Below are positions 30,054 to 33,202 of a stretch of DNA of 33,202 nucleotides, in pieces (the stretch's first letter is position 1; each line of letters begins with the position of its first letter). Made by a program: the position numbers and the translations under genes. The DNA is from Shinella lacus (GTDB lineage Bacteria; Pseudomonadota; Alphaproteobacteria; Rhizobiales; Rhizobiaceae): positions 1 through 33,202 of the forward strand of contig NZ_WHSB02000028.1 in the NCBI RefSeq assembly GCF_010994755.1, in the 5' to 3' direction. The notes beneath the pieces were generated by a model, which was not told where the DNA came from, did no database searches, and saw nothing but the letters and a program-made list of their open reading frames with translations.

Positions 30054-32208
30054 TCTGTTCGCCGATGATTTGTCTGTAGGCTTCGGGTCTATCAAGGGCT
30101 GTCGCATTGATCCGCCAGGTTCCATTGATAGCGACCCCGTGTTGTTCGGGTCCGAAGAGCGCCGTCGCGTCGTGCGGTCCCTCGACGACGAATTGATCCC
30201 GCGGGTCGTTCTTCCGCTGATCATTCAAGACGAGGCGAATTCGCCGCCAATCGTCGAAGAAGTACTCCTTCAGGAGCGGGACGAGCCTTCGCGAAAACAG
30301 CTCCCTGAGTTGATCGATGTCGTCGGATGCCTGCAAGTTCAGGAAATAGGCATGTCCCAGGCGGTGATCACGATCTAGAAGCGCTTCGATCCGTGCATTC
30401 ATCACTGAAAGCAACTGGGCAAGATCAACGCCCGCGATCTCAACCCCTTCAAGTTGCGTTGTCTGCGGCTCGATTTCCTCAAAAACGAAGCGGCGACGTA
30501 ACGCCATGTCGATAGACGCAAGCGAGCGATCGGCGGTGTTCATCGTGCCGATGATGTGAAGCCCGACTGGGACGCCGAACGTCGTTTTAGAGTAGGGCAG
30601 GATCGTCGTTAACGCTTCTTTCGCCCCGAGACGTTTTGACGGTTCGATCAGCGTGATTGTCTCGCCGAGTATCTTCGAGATGTTGCCGCGATTGATCTCG
30701 TCGATGATAAGGACCTTTTTGCGTAAGACGTCGTTTTTTGTCGAGGTGCGCTCGAGAATGCGCTCAACGAGAACTGGGATGATGTTGTTGTAGCCGTTAA
30801 CGAGGAACTTCTCGAGCCGGCAATCGGGGATGAGATCGAAGACCTTCTTCTCCCGGATGTCTTGGACGGTGAGCTTGCCGCGCCGCACCGCCTCGGCAAG
30901 CTCGTCGAGCACCTTCCAAGGAAAAGGCAGTTGCGAGCCGTTCGGCTTGTCGAGCCACAAAATCTCGGGAGTGCATCGGCTGACCACATATCCGCTCGAG
31001 AACTGCTCTCCTAGCTTGAATGGCTGTATTGGTAATTCACAGAACGACTTCAGGATGCCGTCGCGAACCACGTACCGGACGGATCCCGCCTCCGTCGTTT
31101 CCGCCCTCAGGCCCTCGATGAATTCTTCGTAACTGAAGCTTTGATGAAACGTGACGAAGCGTATCGATCCTTCGTCGACAAGTTCGTCAAAACGTTCCTT
31201 TAGGCCTTCTCGATCGCCCTCCGAGCGAACTAGAAACGCCGGGTCTAGGATTGCGACGGCTCGATCGACGACTTGAAAGGTCTTACCCGTTCCGGGGGGG
31301 CCATACAGAATTTGATTGAGCGGCATGCTCGACGTAACGTCGCCGGCGCCCGCGACGTCGTTGATACTGACGGAGGTCGGGGTTGGCGCATCGTTGATTT
31401 CTTTAGCCGGATCCCAGACCTCCTTGACGTCGGGCTGGTAGAAGTCGATCAGTTCTCCCCGGCTCTCCTCCAACTCCTGGCGCACGCGCGCAAGTTCACG
31501 ATCTCGCTCGATCTTGGTCATCCGGCGAACGGTCGCACGGGGAAGGTTCCCAAGCGTTTCAAGAACCTGCCTGATTTGCCCGGTGCTTGAGAATCGCTCG
31601 AACGTCTCAGGAAAGAGCAAATGCGGCAACATCAACTTGAGCTGCCGCCTGCCGGCGTCAGGCTGCTCGTCGAGCCATGTCGCAAACGCCCATGAATCAT
31701 CAAGCAACGACAGCTGCTGTTCGGATGAGAGCAACTTGAAGGACATCACGGCACGAATAAGGAACCCCATTTCACGAGGCCTGTGGTTCATAAAGCCGGG
31801 TCCGCCGGAGCCGAGACCTTTTAGGACATCGTCGGAAAGAAGTCGATCAGCCTGTTCACCTTTGAGCGGTGCCCCCGACCATGCCCATACGTCGCCTATG
31901 CCTTCTCGCTTCGAGTGGGGGCCCATGTTGTTGGGGAAGAGGTACAGAATCCAGAGGATCTCGGACAGCAACTTGCAGGCGTTCGGAGACGCGCCTTCAA
32001 ACTGATGCGTCAACTTCTCGTAAAATCCGCCGACGCCACTTTCGACCGCCCCGCTAAAGCGTTCGGCAACTTCAGCGAGCCCTTCATTGGACCAGAGGTG
32101 GTCCGGTCCAAAAAGCGATCCGTCCCTCTTTAGGCAGCGGTCTCTCCATTCCGTCGCCGCCGCCAACGTGGTCTCTGAATTTGAATGAAACGGGCTGTAG
32201 CGCGACAT
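30040..32208 (-). CDS. mcrB: McrB-like AAA+ GTPase subunit of a modification-dependent restriction system
   Basis: A 722-residue protein. The C-terminal part is the McrB motor: Walker A YGPPGTGKTF (about 303-311), the FHQSFSYEEFIEGL segment, Walker B VLIIDEINRGNISKILGE (about 499-515), and the GTP-specific MNTADRS (about 554-560) with the following IDMALRRRFVFEEI. The N-terminal about 270 residues would recognise the DNA; they do not resemble the classical DUF3578 domain in any way I can see, and contain a conserved-looking LLFPETFERFSS helix. Start ATG 32208 has GGGGAG 6 bases upstream and is preferred over ATG 32241. It is followed by overlapping mcrC. Target specificity (5mC, 4mC or other) cannot be read from sequence. 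Confidence 0.92.
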   Translation of the reverse strand: MSRYSPFHSNSETTLAAATEWRDRCLKRDGSLFGPDHLWSNEGLAEVAERFSGAVESGVGGFYEKLTHQFEGASPNACKLLSEILWILYLFPNNMGPHSKREGIGDVWAWSGAPLKGEQADRLLSDDVLKGLGSGGPGFMNHRPREMGFLIRAVMSFKLLSSEQQLSLLDDSWAFATWLDEQPDAGRRQLKLMLPHLLFPETFERFSSTGQIRQVLETLGNLPRATVRRMTKIERDRELARVRQELEESRGELIDFYQPDVKEVWDPAKEINDAPTPTSVSINDVAGAGDVTSSMPLNQILYGPPGTGKTFQVVDRAVAILDPAFLVRSEGDREGLKERFDELVDEGSIRFVTFHQSFSYEEFIEGLRAETTEAGSVRYVVRDGILKSFCELPIQPFKLGEQFSSGYVVSRCTPEILWLDKPNGSQLPFPWKVLDELAEAVRRGKLTVQDIREKKVFDLIPDCRLEKFLVNGYNNIIPVLVERILERTSTKNDVLRKKVLIIDEINRGNISKILGETITLIEPSKRLGAKEALTTILPYSKTTFGVPVGLHIIGTMNTADRSLASIDMALRRRFVFEEIEPQTTQLEGVEIAGVDLAQLLSVMNARIEALLDRDHRLGHAYFLNLQASDDIDQLRELFSRRLVPLLKEYFFDDWRRIRLVLNDQRKNDPRDQFVVEGPHDATALFGPEQHGVAINGTWRINATALDRPEAYRQIIGEQNAHR

Positions 32209-32641
32209 GTCTTCTCCCCAGGCGTCGATGCACACATCCATAGGACGCCTCGGTTAAAGATCGCTTAGATATCTTCATGCCGCCAAGAGCCGTCAGCCTC
32301 ATTTCACTCGATTGCGGTCCCTTCGCGGACAGGCCGACCTTCGAATTGAGGATTTTCAGGGCCTTAGCTCAATTTCAACAGCAGGGTCGTAGGTTCGGAT
32401 CCTTTCAAGAGCTTATGGCTGGTGCAAATGCGAACGTGAATTCGGTGTCTTGTGTCTTTGGTCAAAAAAATGGGTCAGTCCTTCTGAAAGCCAAGAGCTA
32501 GGACAACCCCACCAACGTTGCATCGCGTTGAATGGCGGCAACCCCCTTGTCTTGAAAGCCGGCTATGGTACGGGTGCGGTCGTCTCGTCATGGTATCTAT
32601 GGCAGGTTGTGCCAATCGAGCGAGTAAGCGTTTGGCAGCCT
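32209..32641. other. Intergenic region with tRNA-like repeat
   Basis: About 430 bases upstream of mcrB. It contains the tRNA-like repeat at 32326-32410. No gene is supported; short open frames have no family or ribosome-binding site. Confidence 0.45.
32326..32410 (+). repeat. Degenerate tRNA-like repeat, copy 2
   Basis: Aligns over its whole length with 16801-16886. It contains GGGCCTTAGCTCAATT, like a tRNA acceptor plus D-arm, directly joined to GGGTCGTAGGTTCGGATCC, like a variable region plus T-arm; the anticodon arm is absent. The T-stem no longer pairs well, so it is not a functional tRNA. Confidence 0.6.
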
Positions 32642-33202
32642 TCAATCCCCTCGATCATCCTTTCTCGAAAGAATGTGCCCTCGGCCGACACTGATAACGT
32701 TCTCCATCGCTCGGCGAGCGCCCATCTCGTCGCGGCGACGGATTTCCTCAACGATCCGCATGTGATTGGCCGCGACGTCGCCAATCTTTCTCTGGTCAGC
32801 GGCCGGTGAACTCAACTTAAACACCCCAGCGAGTGCCGCCTCGGTAAGGTTTCCCACGGTGCGCATGAATGGATTATGCGAGGCCTCCATGACGGCAAGG
32901 TGGAAGTGCAGATCGGCGAGCGCCAGCGTTTCCGGGGTATGATCCGGATCGCCCATAGCTACTGCAAGGTGCATCATCTGGTTTATTTCCGCCTCGCTGG
33001 CCTCACGGGCGGCCAGTGCTGCGGCATGCGGCTCGAAACCGCCGCGGATATCACTGAGATGCAAGAGGAAGTCCCCATCCACGCCAACGGCGAAATGCCA
33101 CGTAAGGATGTCGCCGTCGAAGAGGTTCCACTGGTCTTTTGAGGTCACGCGCGTGCCGATGCGGGCACGCGGCACAATGAGCCCCTTGGCTGCGAGCGTC
33201 TT
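32642..33202 (-). CDS. GntR-family regulator, FCD subfamily (N-terminus outside window)
   Basis: The minus strand is open from the window edge to the stop at 32642, 187 residues. It begins KTLAAKGLIVPRARIGTRVT, the end of a GntR winged helix, and continues with an FadR-type FCD domain: DIRGGFEPHAAALAARE, then ADLHFHLAVMEASHNPFM with metal-binding His residues, and the closing NHMRIVEEIRRRD. The helix-turn-helix lies beyond base 33202. Its target is not visible; it points away from its likely promoter outside the window. Confidence 0.88.
   Translation of the reverse strand, partial: KTLAAKGLIVPRARIGTRVTSKDQWNLFDGDILTWHFAVGVDGDFLLHLSDIRGGFEPHAAALAAREASEAEINQMMHLAVAMGDPDHTPETLALADLHFHLAVMEASHNPFMRTVGNLTEAALAGVFKLSSPAADQRKIGDVAANHMRIVEEIRRRDEMGARRAMENVISVGRGHILSRKDDRGD

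Noticed and set aside
32326..32410. A functional tRNA gene
   Set aside because: The anticodon arm is missing, the T-stem does not pair and no CCA end or acceptor pairing is present, so only a relic or repeat is called.
1..33202. CRISPR array
   Set aside because: No regularly spaced short direct repeats with unique spacers were seen anywhere; the only tandem repeat is the 676-bp TA duplication.

Overview
The window looks like accessory or plasmid-type DNA from an alphaproteobacterium of the Rhizobiales, most likely Rhizobiaceae-like. The reasons are GC-rich coding, an HWE histidine kinase, a DUF6894 protein, DUF2177 and DUF892 stress proteins, a second Mfd-like protein, and several promoters of the EcfG (PhyR/NepR general stress response) type, GGAAC-N17-GTT.

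Region 1 (1-12,400) is rich in stress genes: a DUF892 ferritin-like protein (partial), a PepSY-like periplasmic protein with a 17M-like glycine-rich protein, a receiver-only response regulator followed by an HWE kinase, a DUF6894 protein, an AAG-type 3-methyladenine DNA glycosylase, an SDR oxidoreductase with a small partner, a PhyH-type dioxygenase divergent from a LacI regulator, a DUF2177 membrane protein, an Mfd paralogue and a flavin/PNPOx-like protein. Five exact GGAAC-N17-GTT sites sit just upstream of five of these genes.

Region 2 (12,400-16,900) holds two small proteins on the plus strand and, on the minus strand, a tightly packed DNA/RNA-processing operon: dinB, an ExoX-like exonuclease, a small protein and a LigT-like phosphoesterase. 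A small stress-type protein and a broken ligD follow.

Region 3 (17,000-24,740) is a catabolic operon on the minus strand: TRAP transporter dctP-dctQ-dctM, type II dehydroquinase, quinate/shikimate dehydrogenase, and a 3-dehydroshikimate dehydratase fused to an HPPD-like domain. Together they would import quinate or shikimate and convert it to protocatechuate. Two translationally overlapping FCD-type GntR regulators are transcribed divergently.

Region 4 (24,740-32,640) is a mosaic defence-type island. It carries two almost identical tandem copies (676 bp each) of a ParD/ParE-like toxin-antitoxin module, bounded by three tRNA T-arm-like repeats. Next is a protein fusing a SLATT two-TM effector domain to a nucleotidyltransferase of the DUF925/NTP_transf_6 type, followed by relics of dinB and dnaE2, and an McrB/McrC modification-dependent restriction pair. 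A related tRNA-like repeat lies at about 16.85 kb and another at about 32.4 kb, so the catabolic and defence segments may share an integration history. The window ends in a partial GntR/FCD regulator.

The most novel item is the SLATT-nucleotidyltransferase fusion, which has a terminator-like hairpin in its 5' region. All functional statements are read from sequence by eye; no database search was run.
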